A stretch of 64,000 bases of DNA from the NCBI GenBank assembly GCA_027482245.1, contig JAIXWG010000034.1:1-64000 (forward strand). Direction: 5' to 3'. The number at the start of each line of letters is the position of its first letter. The stretch's first letter is position 1. Of the stretch, positions 44,426-52,654 are shown piece after piece. This DNA is from Acetobacteraceae bacterium (GTDB lineage: Bacteria > Pseudomonadota > Alphaproteobacteria > Acetobacterales > Acetobacteraceae). Both the position numbers and the translations under genes were made by a program. Below the pieces are notes generated by a model. The model did no database searches. It saw only the letters and a list, made by a program, of their open reading frames with translations, and was not told the DNA's origin.

Positions 44426-44977
44426 ATGGGCCCCTTGCTCGCCTTCAGTCGCGCCGTCGATGCGCTGAACACCGCCTTCGGCCGGCTGGCCGATTGGCTG
44501 GTCCTGCTCGCCTGCCTGGTCAGCGCGGGCAATGCCTTCGCGCGCTACGGCTTCTCCTCCGGCTCCAACGCCTGGCTGGAGGTGCAGTGGTACTTCTTCG
44601 CCGCCGTCGTGATGCTGGGCGCGGCCTATACGCTGTTCCGGAACGAGCATGTCCGCGTGGACCTGATCTACGGCTCCATCAGCGAAAGGGCGCGGCTCTG
44701 GGTCGATGTGGTCGGCATCGCGCTGTTCCTGCTGCCCGCCATGGTGCTGCTGGCCTGGATGACCTGGCCCTTCTTCGTGGAGAGCTGGATGCGGGCGGAG
44801 ACCTCCTCCTCCCCCGGCGGCCTCATCCGCTGGCCGGTGAAGCTGCTGCTGCCGCTGGGCTTCGCGCTGATGGCGGTGCAGGGGCTGTCGGAGCTGGTGA
44901 AGCGCGTGGCGCTGCTGCGCGGCATCAAGCTGGAGGACGGCCGCCTCCACGCCAGCTACGCCCGGCCGGACCAGTAG
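44426..44977 (+). CDS. TRAP transporter small permease (DctQ-like)
   Basis: 183-aa DctQ-type subunit with four TM helices: LADWLVLLACLVSAGNAFARYG, LEVQWYFFAAVVMLGAAYTLFRNEHVRVDLIY (the diagnostic loop), DVVGIALFLLPAMVLLAWMTW and VKLLLPLGFALMAVQGLSELVKRV. It pairs with the DctM-like protein encoded downstream, but the two genes are separated by 138 bp holding a hairpin repeat, whereas dctQ and dctM are usually contiguous. Confidence 0.92.
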   Translation: MGPLLAFSRAVDALNTAFGRLADWLVLLACLVSAGNAFARYGFSSGSNAWLEVQWYFFAAVVMLGAAYTLFRNEHVRVDLIYGSISERARLWVDVVGIALFLLPAMVLLAWMTWPFFVESWMRAETSSSPGGLIRWPVKLLLPLGFALMAVQGLSELVKRVALLRGIKLEDGRLHASYARPDQ

Positions 44978-45007
44978 GCCTGGGATGGAGCACCAGCTTC
45001 TCTTTTC

Positions 45008-45113
45008 GGCCGCCAAGGGCGGCCCACGCACAGCGCTCGCCCCTGGCCCGGCGCCACAGCGCGTCGGCGCGCAAGGCAAGGCCGCGGATGCGGCCGCCCG
45101 CCACTTGAGGGCA
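45008..45113. repeat. Hairpin-rich repeat between the TRAP permease genes, relative of the array at 37426
   Basis: GGCCGCC-aag-GGCGGCC (45008-45024) and GGCCGC-ggat-GCGGCC (45080-45095), ending in cacttgagggcacgatg. The second hairpin and the cttgagggcacga tail match the array at 37445-37520. The tail abuts the dctM-like start and its GAGG could now act as the ribosome-binding site. Confidence 0.6.
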
Positions 45114-45115
45114 CG

Positions 45116-46558
45116 ATGAACATCATCGCTTACATCGCCTCGATCCCGCATGCGGACATCATGCCGCCCCTGATGTTCGCGGGGCTGATCGTCTTCCTGC
45201 TGATCGGCTTCCCCGCCGCCTTCTCGCTCGCCGCCGTCGGGCTGTTCTTCGGCTTCATCTCGGTCTGGCTGGGCTTCTTCCCGGAAGCCTGGATGTTCAA
45301 CCTGCCGCTCCGCATCTTCAACATCCTGTCGAACGACCTGCTGCTGGCGATCCCCTTCTTCACGCTGATGGGCGCCATCCTGGAACGCTGCGGCCTGGCG
45401 GAGGACCTGCTGGAAGGCACCGGGCAGCTCTTCGGCAAGGTGCCGGGCGGGCTGGCCTATGCGGTGATCATCGTCGGCGCGATCCTCGGCGCCATCACCG
45501 GCACGGTGGCCGCTTCCGTCATCGCCATGGGCATGATCAGCCTGCCCATCATGATGCGCACGGGCTACGACATGCGCATCGCGACCGGCGTCATCGCGGC
45601 GTCGGGCACCATCACCCAGGTGATCCCGCCATCGCTGGTGCTGATCGTGCTGGGTGACCAGCTCGGCCAGAGCGTCGGCGACATGTATGCGGGCGCCATC
45701 GGCCCGTCCTTCCTGCAGCTGGCGCTGTTCATCGCCTTCATCGCGCTGGTCAGCATCTTCGCCCCCCACAAGGTGCCGCCCCTGCCGGATGATTTGCTGG
45801 AGCCGCGGACCTGGCGCCTCTGGTGGCGCGTGCTGAAGGGCATGGTGCCCTCCATCGTGCTGATCTTCATGGTGCTCGGCACGATCTTCCTCGGCCTCGC
45901 CACGCCGACGGAAGCGGGCGCGATGGGCGTGGTCGGCGCGCTGGCGCTGGCCGCCATCAACCGGCGCCTGACGCGCCCGCTGGTGCGGGAAGCCATGGGC
46001 ACGACCATGCGCATCACCGCCATGGTCATCTTCATCCTGATCGGCGCGACGGTCTTCTCGCTGGTGTTCCAGGGCGTCGATGGCGGCATTTGGATCGAGC
46101 ACCTGCTGGCGCAGCTGCCGGGCGGCCAGACCGGCTTCCTGGTCTTCGTCAACGTCTTCATCTTCTTCCTGGCCTTCTTCCTCGACTTCTTCGAGATCGC
46201 CTTCATCGTCATCCCGCTGCTGGCCCCGGTCGCGAAGAACCTCGGCATCGACCTGGTGTGGTTCGGCGTCCTCATCTGCATCAACCTGCAGACCAGCTTC
46301 ATGCACCCGCCCTTCGGCTTCGCGCTGTTCTACCTGCGCGGCATCGCGCCGAAATCGGTGCTGACGCGGGACATCTACTGGGGGGCGGTGCCCTGGCTCG
46401 GCCTGCAGCTGATCCTGGTGGCGATCGTCATCCTGTGGCCGGAGAGCGTGACCTACTGGCTGGACCGCGGCCCCCGCGTCGATCCGAGCACGGTGATCAT
46501 CGACCTGCCCCCGCCGCCCGCGCAGCCGGACATGCCGGCGGTACCGGTGTTCCAGTAA
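45116..46558 (+). CDS. TRAP transporter large permease (DctM-like)
   Basis: 480-aa DctM-type subunit, about 12 TM helices. Motifs include LLIGFPAAFSLAAVGLFFG, IPFFTLMGAILERCGLAEDLL, GTVAASVIAMGMISLPIMM, GTITQVIPPSLVLIVLGDQLG and TEAGAMGVVGA. The long cytoplasmic loop near 215-250 and the Pro-rich tail fit the mannitol/chloroaromatic-type subgroup. No P- or T-type binding-protein gene is adjacent. GAGG 5 nt before the ATG lies within the repeat tail. Confidence 0.93.
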   Translation: MNIIAYIASIPHADIMPPLMFAGLIVFLLIGFPAAFSLAAVGLFFGFISVWLGFFPEAWMFNLPLRIFNILSNDLLLAIPFFTLMGAILERCGLAEDLLEGTGQLFGKVPGGLAYAVIIVGAILGAITGTVAASVIAMGMISLPIMMRTGYDMRIATGVIAASGTITQVIPPSLVLIVLGDQLGQSVGDMYAGAIGPSFLQLALFIAFIALVSIFAPHKVPPLPDDLLEPRTWRLWWRVLKGMVPSIVLIFMVLGTIFLGLATPTEAGAMGVVGALALAAINRRLTRPLVREAMGTTMRITAMVIFILIGATVFSLVFQGVDGGIWIEHLLAQLPGGQTGFLVFVNVFIFFLAFFLDFFEIAFIVIPLLAPVAKNLGIDLVWFGVLICINLQTSFMHPPFGFALFYLRGIAPKSVLTRDIYWGAVPWLGLQLILVAIVILWPESVTYWLDRGPRVDPSTVIIDLPPPPAQPDMPAVPVFQ

Positions 46559-46569
46559 GGGGGCTTCCA

Positions 46570-47025
46570 ATGATCCTCTCGCCCATCGCCCATGTCCGCG
46601 GCGGGCGGGCGGCGCCGATCGACGATGGCTGGGACGGGGTGGAGGCCGAGGTCGTGCTGGATCCCGCCCAGCTCGGCCCCGATGCCGCGCTCGGGCTCGA
46701 CGCCTTCAGCCATGTCACGGTGATCTTCGTCTTCGACCGCATCGACCCCGCGGCGGTGGAGCGCAACGCCCGCCACCCGCGCGGGCGCCGGGACTGGCCG
46801 CTTGTCGGCATCCTCGGCCAGCGCGGATCGCCGCGGCCGAACCGGATCGGCGTGACGACCTGCGCGCTGCTGGGCGTTCAGGGGATGGTGCTGCGGGTGA
46901 GGGGGCTGGATGCCATCGACGGCACGCCGGTGCTCGACATCAAGCCGCACATGATGGGCTTCGACCCGCGCGGGCCCGTCCGCGAACCGGACTGGGCACA
47001 GGAGATCATGCAGGGCTACTGGTAG
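46570..47025 (+). CDS. TrmO-like SAM-dependent tRNA methyltransferase
   Basis: 151-aa protein of the TrmO/UPF0066 beta-barrel family, which methylates N6-threonylcarbamoyladenosine-37 in tRNA. Signature SHVTVIFVFDRI, HPRGRRDWPLVGILGQRGSPRPNRIGVTTCALLG and DAIDGTPVLDIKPHMMGFDP. It is single-domain, without the C-terminal domain of E. coli TrmO. It starts 11 nt after the dctM-like stop, so it may be co-transcribed by chance of position. Confidence 0.87.
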   Translation: MILSPIAHVRGGRAAPIDDGWDGVEAEVVLDPAQLGPDAALGLDAFSHVTVIFVFDRIDPAAVERNARHPRGRRDWPLVGILGQRGSPRPNRIGVTTCALLGVQGMVLRVRGLDAIDGTPVLDIKPHMMGFDPRGPVREPDWAQEIMQGYW

Positions 47026-47028
47026 GGC

Positions 47029-48000
47029 CTATCGCAGCGCCCAGTCGCCCCAGATCGCCTTCGCCTCCTCCGTCTTCTCCTGCCGGTCCTTCAGGTGGTT
47101 CGGCTTCCGCGAGCCCCCCACGGCGTTGGGGCCGAGGTTGATGGCCTGGCTGACCTTCAGCGAATCATCCAGGTCCGCGTGGTCGTTCAGCTTGTGCTTC
47201 GTCCAGTACCAGGCGGCCGTCTTCAGCGCGATCTCCGCCTCCTTCGACACCGTCTGCGGCTGCGCCTCCAGCGGCAGGTCGAGCTCCTTCCCCGCCAGCC
47301 GGTAGTTCTCCCGCCCCGTCAGCTGGATCAGCCCGCGCCCGCGATAGGTCCAGCCATCGCCGGAGGTGACGCTGCCATTGCCCATGCGGTAGGCATAGAC
47401 GGTGTTCGCCAGCTCCTGCGGCTTGCGCTTCTCCGCCGCGTCGCTCTCGGCGAGCGCCTTCTCCAGCGCCTTCTTCTCCTCCGGCGTCTTGGGTTCCCCC
47501 TTCTCGGCCTTGATGGCGTCGTGGCGGGTCTTCTGGTCCTGCGGGACGAAGGACTTGGCCTGCTCCTCCGTCAGGTACTTGCCGTGGATGGCGGTCAGCT
47601 TCTCGACGGTCGTGAAGACGAACCCTTCCTCCAGCTTCTGGAAGGAGGAGCTTTCGATGCAGCATTGCGCGAGGAAGTGGGACAGCCGCAGCCCGCTGCG
47701 GCTGATCTCATGGAACCACAGCGCGCCGGATTTCGACGCCTCGATCAGCGCGTCGAGGACGCGGCGCTGCGTGCCGGGCAGGGTCTTGGCCTGGCCGACC
47801 AGCTTCAGCAGGTCCGCCTCCGTGATCGGCACGTCGGCGAGCGGCTGCACCGGCGGCAGCGTCGCTTCCGGCGGGAAGCAGCTGATGGGCAGGTGGCAGC
47901 CCATGCCGGGCCGCGGCAGCACGGCCGGGCAGGAATCGCCGAGCGGGTTCAGCCGCCATCCTGGTTCCTCGAAGCCGAACAAGCCGCCTGGCAGGCCCAT
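47029..48000 (-). CDS. GH19 chitinase/lysozyme-like protein
   Basis: 323-aa protein with a glycoside hydrolase family 19 fold: LSHFLAQCCIESSSFQKLEE with probable catalytic Glu116, FTTVEKLTAIHGKYL, and the diagnostic GDGWTYRGRGLIQLTGRENY. Such enzymes cleave chitin or peptidoglycan and are common as phage endolysins and effector lysozymes. There is no signal peptide; a Pro/Cys-rich N-terminal region of ~55 residues precedes the domain, and a highly charged Lys/Glu insert (about 150-190) interrupts it. No phage genes are nearby. Confidence 0.82.
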   Translation of the reverse strand: MGLPGGLFGFEEPGWRLNPLGDSCPAVLPRPGMGCHLPISCFPPEATLPPVQPLADVPITEADLLKLVGQAKTLPGTQRRVLDALIEASKSGALWFHEISRSGLRLSHFLAQCCIESSSFQKLEEGFVFTTVEKLTAIHGKYLTEEQAKSFVPQDQKTRHDAIKAEKGEPKTPEEKKALEKALAESDAAEKRKPQELANTVYAYRMGNGSVTSGDGWTYRGRGLIQLTGRENYRLAGKELDLPLEAQPQTVSKEAEIALKTAAWYWTKHKLNDHADLDDSLKVSQAINLGPNAVGGSRKPNHLKDRQEKTEEAKAIWGDWALR

Positions 48001-48042
48001 TGTCGGTTCCCCCGTTGCGGGGGCGCAGCATAGGCCCGGGCG

Positions 48043-48873
48043 CTACAGCATCGCCAGCGCGCGCTTGCGCTTCGGCGGCGGGAAGGCCGCGTCGAGTTCC
48101 GCCAGGTCCGCACCCGTCAGCCGCAGGTCGCGCGCCGCCGCGTTCTGCCGCACATGGGCGGGGTCCGCCGCCTTGGGGATGGCGATGACGCCCGGCCGCG
48201 CCAGCACGAAGGCCAGCGCCACCTGCGCTGGCGTCACGCCATGCCGGGCGCCGATCGCGCGCAGCGCGGGGTGCCGCAGCAGGGCGCCGCCCTGGCCGAC
48301 GGGCGAATAGGCCATCACCGGTATCCCCCGCCCCGCGCAGAAGGGCAGCAGGTCGAACTCCACGCCGCGCGCCTCCAGGTTCCACAGCACCTGGTCCGTC
48401 GCGCAATCCGGCAGCGCCGCGCCCAGCTCCTCCAGGTCGTCCACGTCGAGGTTGGAGACGCCCCAGCGCGCGATCTTGCCCGCCGCGATCGCCTTCTCCA
48501 TCGCCGCCACCGTCTCCGCCAGCGGCACCCCGCCCCGCCAGTGCAGCAGGTAGAGGTCGATCCGCTCCACCTTCAGCCGGCGCAGGCTCGCCTCCAGCGC
48601 CATCGGCAGCTTCCGGGCGCCGGCGTTGTGCGGATAGACCTTGGAGACGAGGAAGCACTCCTCCCGCCGCCCGGCGATGGCCTCCGCCACCACCTCCTCC
48701 GCGCCGCCCTCCGCATACATCTCCGCCGTGTCGATCAGCGTGAGGCCGAGGTCGAGGCCGAGCCGCAGCGCCGCCGCTTCCGCCCGCCGGTCGGATCCCC
48801 TCTCCCCCATGTGCCAGGTGCCCTGGCCGAGGGCGGGCACCGACGTGCCAATCGCGAATGTCACCACCGTCAT
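48043..48873 (-). CDS. Aldo/keto reductase
   Basis: 276-aa NADPH-dependent reductase, (beta/alpha)8 barrel. Catalytic tetrad visible: Asp/Tyr in LIDTAEMYAEGGAEE, Lys in FLVSKVYPHN and His in YLLHWRG. NADPH-binding IPKAADPAHVRQNA near the C-terminus. Small-molecule aldehydes are likely substrates but the specific one is unknown. Its start codon is only 35 bp from the divergent periplasmic protein's start. Confidence 0.92.
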   Translation of the reverse strand: MTVVTFAIGTSVPALGQGTWHMGERGSDRRAEAAALRLGLDLGLTLIDTAEMYAEGGAEEVVAEAIAGRREECFLVSKVYPHNAGARKLPMALEASLRRLKVERIDLYLLHWRGGVPLAETVAAMEKAIAAGKIARWGVSNLDVDDLEELGAALPDCATDQVLWNLEARGVEFDLLPFCAGRGIPVMAYSPVGQGGALLRHPALRAIGARHGVTPAQVALAFVLARPGVIAIPKAADPAHVRQNAAARDLRLTGADLAELDAAFPPPKRKRALAML

Positions 48874-48908
48874 GGAACCCGACCCTTCATCCGCCTATCT
48901 TCGTCGTC

Positions 48909-49553
48909 ATGAACAAGCCCGCAACCCACGCCCTGTTCCTCGCCCTGCTGGCCGCCACCCCGGCGGCGGCGCAGCCGACGACGACCCCCGCCGCCGTGCC
49001 GCCGGAGGAGATCGGCAGCTGGCGTCTGTCCTGCATCACGGACCGGATGACGGACCGCGCCGACTGCCTGCTGCGGCACCGGGAACCGGTGGAGCGCGCG
49101 CAGGGCCCCGGCGGTTCATCCCTGGTGCTGGAAGTGCAGGACCGCGGCGGCCGGCTGGTGCCGGTGGTCACGGCCCGCGACCTGACGCTGGAAGCCGCCG
49201 GCCGCGGCCTGCTGGCCGTGACCGGCACGGCGCAGCTGCGCTTCCCGCCCAACCGCTTCTACGAGATGCCCTGCACGCTGGAGGGCCGGACCCTCGCCTG
49301 CGCCCCCAAGGCCGAGGATCTGGCCCGCGCCGCGGAGGAACTGCCCGCCGCCGGCGCTGCGCTCGTCCGCGTCACCGGCCTCGGCGCCGGCACGCCGCAG
49401 GCGGAGCCGGTGGAACTGCGCCTGGAACGCACCCGCGACGCCCTGGCCCGCTACCGCGCCCGGGTGCCGGAGGGCACCGCCCCCCAGCCCCAGCCGAGCG
49501 GCCTGACACTCCCGGAAATCCTCGGCCGCTTCCAGCGCCTGTTCGGCAACTGA
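48909..49553 (+). CDS. Periplasmic IalB-like hypothetical protein
   Basis: 214-aa exported protein: signal peptide MNKPATHALFLALLAATPAAAQ, then IGSWRLSCITDRMTDRADCLLRH, which resembles the W...C...C opening of invasion-associated locus B (IalB) proteins, and a second Cys pair later (MPCTLEGRTLACAPK), suggesting two disulfides. The C-terminal ~50 residues are unique. IalB assignment is tentative. Confidence 0.65.
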   Translation: MNKPATHALFLALLAATPAAAQPTTTPAAVPPEEIGSWRLSCITDRMTDRADCLLRHREPVERAQGPGGSSLVLEVQDRGGRLVPVVTARDLTLEAAGRGLLAVTGTAQLRFPPNRFYEMPCTLEGRTLACAPKAEDLARAAEELPAAGAALVRVTGLGAGTPQAEPVELRLERTRDALARYRARVPEGTAPQPQPSGLTLPEILGRFQRLFGN

Positions 49554-49587
49554 GGGCGGCCACCCCCACAACTACAAGTTCTCGACT

Positions 49588-49677
49588 ACCCCCACCCAAG
49601 GCCTCCCCGCAAGCGCGAGGGAGGGAGGCGCTGATACTCCCTCCCCCGCGCTTGCGGGGGAGGGTCGGGGTGGGGGT
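49588..49677. repeat. Long imperfect inverted repeat between convergent genes
   Basis: The left arm (49588-49627) and right arm (49637-49677) are nearly complementary over about 40 nt; the core CCTCCCCGCAAGCGCG pairs with CGCGCTTGCGGGGGAGG. The arm is followed by gtcggggtgggggt. This is the type of G/C-rich hairpin repeat dispersed in several alphaproteobacterial genomes and probably acts as a bidirectional terminator here. Confidence 0.7.
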
Positions 49678-49702
49678 CCGCGCCGCCGGCCAGAAGGCAG
49701 CG

Positions 49703-50632
49703 CTACACCACCTTCGCCGGATCGGTGTTGCTTCCGCACACCACCACCGCGACCCGCGCCCCCACCGGCAGCGACAGCACGCCGGAGGTCAGCGCCGCCA
49801 GCGCCGTGGCGCCCCCCGGCTCCGCCACCAGCCGCATCGCCTGCCACAGCCGCTTCTGGGCATCGAGGATCGCCTCGTCCCGCACCAGCACCGCGCGGGC
49901 CACGTGGCGCTGCGCGACCTCGAACATCAGCGCGCCGACCTGCCGGGCGCCGAGGCTGTCCGCCGCCATGCCGCCGACGGGGCAGGGGACAGGCCGGCCT
50001 TCCCGCAGCGCGGTGGCAAGGGTCGGGCAGCCCTCCGGCTCCACGCTGATGACCTCCGCGCCGCGGCCGGCATACCACGCGGCGATGCCGCCGATCAGCC
50101 CGCCGCCGCCGGTCGCCACCAGCACATGCGTCGCCTCCGGCGCGTCCTGCCACAATTCCAGCCCGACCGTGCCCTGGCCCGCCAGCACCTCGGCCTGGTC
50201 ATAGGCGTGGACGATCATGGCGCCGGTTTCCGCCGCGCGGGCCTCGCTTGCCAGCCGCGCCTCGTCATAGGCCTGGCCCACCTGGTGCAGCATCGCGCCA
50301 TAGGCGCGGATGCGGTCCGTCTTGGCGGCGGGTGTGGGCACCGGGCAGAAGACCTCCGCCTTGTGGCCGAGCGCCCGGGCGGCATAGGCCACCGCCGCGC
50401 CGTGGTTGCCGCCCGATGCGGTGGCGACGCCGGCCGCCGGCACGGGCAGGGACAGCATGCGGTTGAAGGCGCCCCGCGGCTTGAAGCTGCCGGTGGCCTG
50501 CAGCAGTTCCAGCTTCAGGATCAGGGGCATGTCGAGCCCGAGGTCGCCGCCCGCCATCCGCATCACCGGCGTGCGCCTGATGTACGGTGCGATCCGCGCC
50601 GCCGCGGCCTCGATATGCCCTGCCTCAATCAT
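49703..50632 (-). CDS. Threonine/serine dehydratase-like PLP enzyme
   Basis: 309-aa fold-type II PLP enzyme. The PLP lysine is in LQATGSFKPRGAFNRM, the substrate loop is ASGGNHGAAVAYAA, the phosphate-binding glycine loop is VLVATGGGGLIGGIAA and the pyridine-N contact is VVCGSNTDPAKV. There is no ACT domain, so it is catabolic-type or a racemase-like member. The ATG at 50632 directly precedes IEAGHIEAAAARIAPYIRRTP, the family start. Divergent from hprK. Confidence 0.88.
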   Translation of the reverse strand: MIEAGHIEAAAARIAPYIRRTPVMRMAGGDLGLDMPLILKLELLQATGSFKPRGAFNRMLSLPVPAAGVATASGGNHGAAVAYAARALGHKAEVFCPVPTPAAKTDRIRAYGAMLHQVGQAYDEARLASEARAAETGAMIVHAYDQAEVLAGQGTVGLELWQDAPEATHVLVATGGGGLIGGIAAWYAGRGAEVISVEPEGCPTLATALREGRPVPCPVGGMAADSLGARQVGALMFEVAQRHVARAVLVRDEAILDAQKRLWQAMRLVAEPGGATALAALTSGVLSLPVGARVAVVVCGSNTDPAKVV

Positions 50633-50790
50633 CGCCACGCTGCCATTCCCCGATGCAGGCGCGCAGGCTGGCAGCCCCCCTTCGCCGAGGCAACCGCACC
50701 GGCCGCTCCCGCTGCGGTCGGCGTTCATTTGACTCCCGCCACCTTTCTGCCATGGTCCGGCGGCCATGAGTTGGGGGTCTTCGGACCGCT

Positions 50791-51237
50791 ATGCCGCTGC
50801 ACGGGTCCTGCGTGGCCCTGGATGATGATGGCGTCCTGATCCTGGGGCCCTCGGGCACCGGGAAATCCGACCTCGTCCTTCGCCTGATGGGCCTCGGCTG
50901 GAGCCTGGTCGCCGATGACCAGGTGGAGGTCTTGGCCCGGCAGGGCGCGCTGGTCGCTTCCGCCCCCCCGCCACTGCGCGGCATGCTGGAAATCCGCGGC
51001 CTCGGCCTGATGCGCGACCTGCCCGCGGTGGACAGCGCCCGCCTTCGCCTCGCCATCCAGCTGCGGGACACGCCGCCGCCGCGGCTGCCCGAACCCGCGC
51101 AATGGACCGCCCACCAGATCGCGCTGCCGCTCGTGGCGCTGCGGGGGAAGGAGCCCTCGGCGCCCGACAAGGTGGCGTTTGCGTTGAAAGCGGCGTGTGG
51201 CCGTGCCGCCATGGCCGCTGGCGCGTTTCCCGCCTGA
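50791..51237 (+). CDS. hprK: HPr kinase/phosphorylase, short alphaproteobacterial form
   Basis: 148-aa protein corresponding to the C-terminal kinase half of HprK. Walker A GPSGTGKS at 19-26, LVADDQVEV (catalytic/metal Asp residues) and LEIRGLGLMRDL (the HprK signature). Alphaproteobacteria typically have this short version without the N-terminal domain. It phosphorylates HPr on a serine; HPr encoded downstream keeps that serine (Ser86). First gene of the regulatory PTS operon; stop overlaps rapZ start (TGATG). Confidence 0.93.
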   Translation: MPLHGSCVALDDDGVLILGPSGTGKSDLVLRLMGLGWSLVADDQVEVLARQGALVASAPPPLRGMLEIRGLGLMRDLPAVDSARLRLAIQLRDTPPPRLPEPAQWTAHQIALPLVALRGKEPSAPDKVAFALKAACGRAAMAAGAFPA

Positions 51238-52190
51238 TGGACGCGCCCCTGCCCCCCGCCCGCCCGGTGGTCCTCGTCACCGGCCTCTCCGGCGCCGGCA
51301 AGGCCTCGATCCTCCGCACGCTGGAGGATCTGGGGTTCGAGACGGTGGACAACCCGCCGCTCACGATCATCGAGGAGCTGGTAGGCGACGGCGCGACGCC
51401 GCTCGCCATCGGCGTCGATGCCCGCACCCGGGGCTTCGACGCGCCGGAGGTGCTGCGCGTGGTCGCCCGCCTGCGGCTGCGGCCCGATGTCGCGGTCAGC
51501 CTGGTCTTCGCGACGGCGGAGGCGCCGGTCCTTCTCCGCCGCTATTCCGAAACCCGCCGCCGCCACCCCCTCGCCCCGGGCGGCGCGCTCGGCAGCCGGG
51601 TGGACCAGGGCATCGCGCGGGAGGCCGCGCTGCTGGCCCCCCTGCTGGATGCCGCCGATGTGGTGCTCGACACCTCCGACCTGCCGCTGCCGGATTTGCG
51701 GCGCCAGATCGAACGGCGCTTCCGCCCGGCCAATGCGGCGGGCCTCGGCATCGGGGTGATGTCCTTCGGCTTTCCCAAGGGCCTGCCCCGGGAAGCGGAC
51801 CTGGTGCTGGACATGCGCTTCCTGCGCAACCCGCATTACGACCCGGCGCTGCGCCCCATGACCGGGCGTGAATCCCCTATTGCGGCATTTGTCGAGGCCG
51901 ATCCCGCCTTCGCCCCATTCTGGGACCGCATGACGGGCCTGCTGGACCTGCTGTTGCCCCGCTACGTCGCGGAGGGGAAGAAGTACCTGACGCTCGCCTT
52001 CGGCTGCACCGGCGGGCGTCACCGCTCCGTGCTTGTGGCGGAGCGCATGGCATCCCATTTGACGGCGCTGGGCTGGCGCGTGGACCTGATCCACCGCGAA
52101 CTCACCCCCCCGACGACGCCTTCGGCCCATGGCCCGGCGCAGGGGGGATCTTCTGTTGCGGGGCGGGAGGCCCTGTCGCACTCATCATGA
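51237..52190 (+). CDS. rapZ: RapZ-family nucleotide-binding protein
   Basis: 317-aa RapZ homologue: N-terminal P-loop domain (VVLVTGLSGAGKASILRTLE, then GFETVDNPPLTIIEE), central MSFGFPKGLPREADLVLDMRFL and C-terminal AFGCTGGRHRSVLVAERM. In E. coli RapZ directs decay of the sRNA GlmZ; in alphaproteobacteria the role is less clear. The Walker A residue after Lys22 is Ala rather than Ser/Thr, with Ser next. A ~35-residue low-complexity C-terminal tail (TPSAHGPAQGGSS...) is extra. Overlaps hprK and EIIA genes by 1 and 4 nt. Confidence 0.93.
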   Translation: MDAPLPPARPVVLVTGLSGAGKASILRTLEDLGFETVDNPPLTIIEELVGDGATPLAIGVDARTRGFDAPEVLRVVARLRLRPDVAVSLVFATAEAPVLLRRYSETRRRHPLAPGGALGSRVDQGIAREAALLAPLLDAADVVLDTSDLPLPDLRRQIERRFRPANAAGLGIGVMSFGFPKGLPREADLVLDMRFLRNPHYDPALRPMTGRESPIAAFVEADPAFAPFWDRMTGLLDLLLPRYVAEGKKYLTLAFGCTGGRHRSVLVAERMASHLTALGWRVDLIHRELTPPTTPSAHGPAQGGSSVAGREALSHSS

Positions 52191-52654
52191 TCGGATTGGT
52201 CCTCGTCACCCACGGCCGCCTCGCCGAGGAACTGCGTCTCGCCATGGAACACGTGGTGGGCCCGCAATCCTCGGTCGCGACCGTCTGCATCTATCCCGAG
52301 GACAAGCTGGAGACGCGGCGGGAGGATATCCGCAGCTCCATCGCCGGCGTGGACCAGGGGGACGGCGTCGTCGTCCTCACGGACATCCTGGGCGGCACCC
52401 CCTCCAACCTCGCCTTCCAGCTCTGCGACCACCGGACGGTGGAGGTCATCGCGGGCGTGAACCTGCCGCTGCTGGTCAAGCTGGCGAAGATCCGCGGTTC
52501 CGAACCGCTGGCGGAGGCCGTGGCCCACGCCACCGCCGCCGGGCGCAAATACATCGCCTGCGCGGCCGACATGCCGGACGGGCCGAAGCCGAACGGGATC
52601 CCCAACGGCACCCCCAACGGCACACATGCGCGCGACGCCGGAGGCACTGCATGA
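52187..52654 (+). CDS. PTS EIIA component, mannose/fructose type (EIIA-Man)
   Basis: 155-aa EIIA of the mannose family with active-site His9 (VLVTHGRLAEEL) and GVVVLTDILGGTPSNLAFQL. No EIIB, EIIC or EIID genes are nearby, so it probably serves regulation rather than sugar transport. An extra C-terminal tail contains repeated PNGI/PNGT units. ATGA overlaps on both sides. Confidence 0.93.
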   Translation: MIGLVLVTHGRLAEELRLAMEHVVGPQSSVATVCIYPEDKLETRREDIRSSIAGVDQGDGVVVLTDILGGTPSNLAFQLCDHRTVEVIAGVNLPLLVKLAKIRGSEPLAEAVAHATAAGRKYIACAADMPDGPKPNGIPNGTPNGTHARDAGGTA

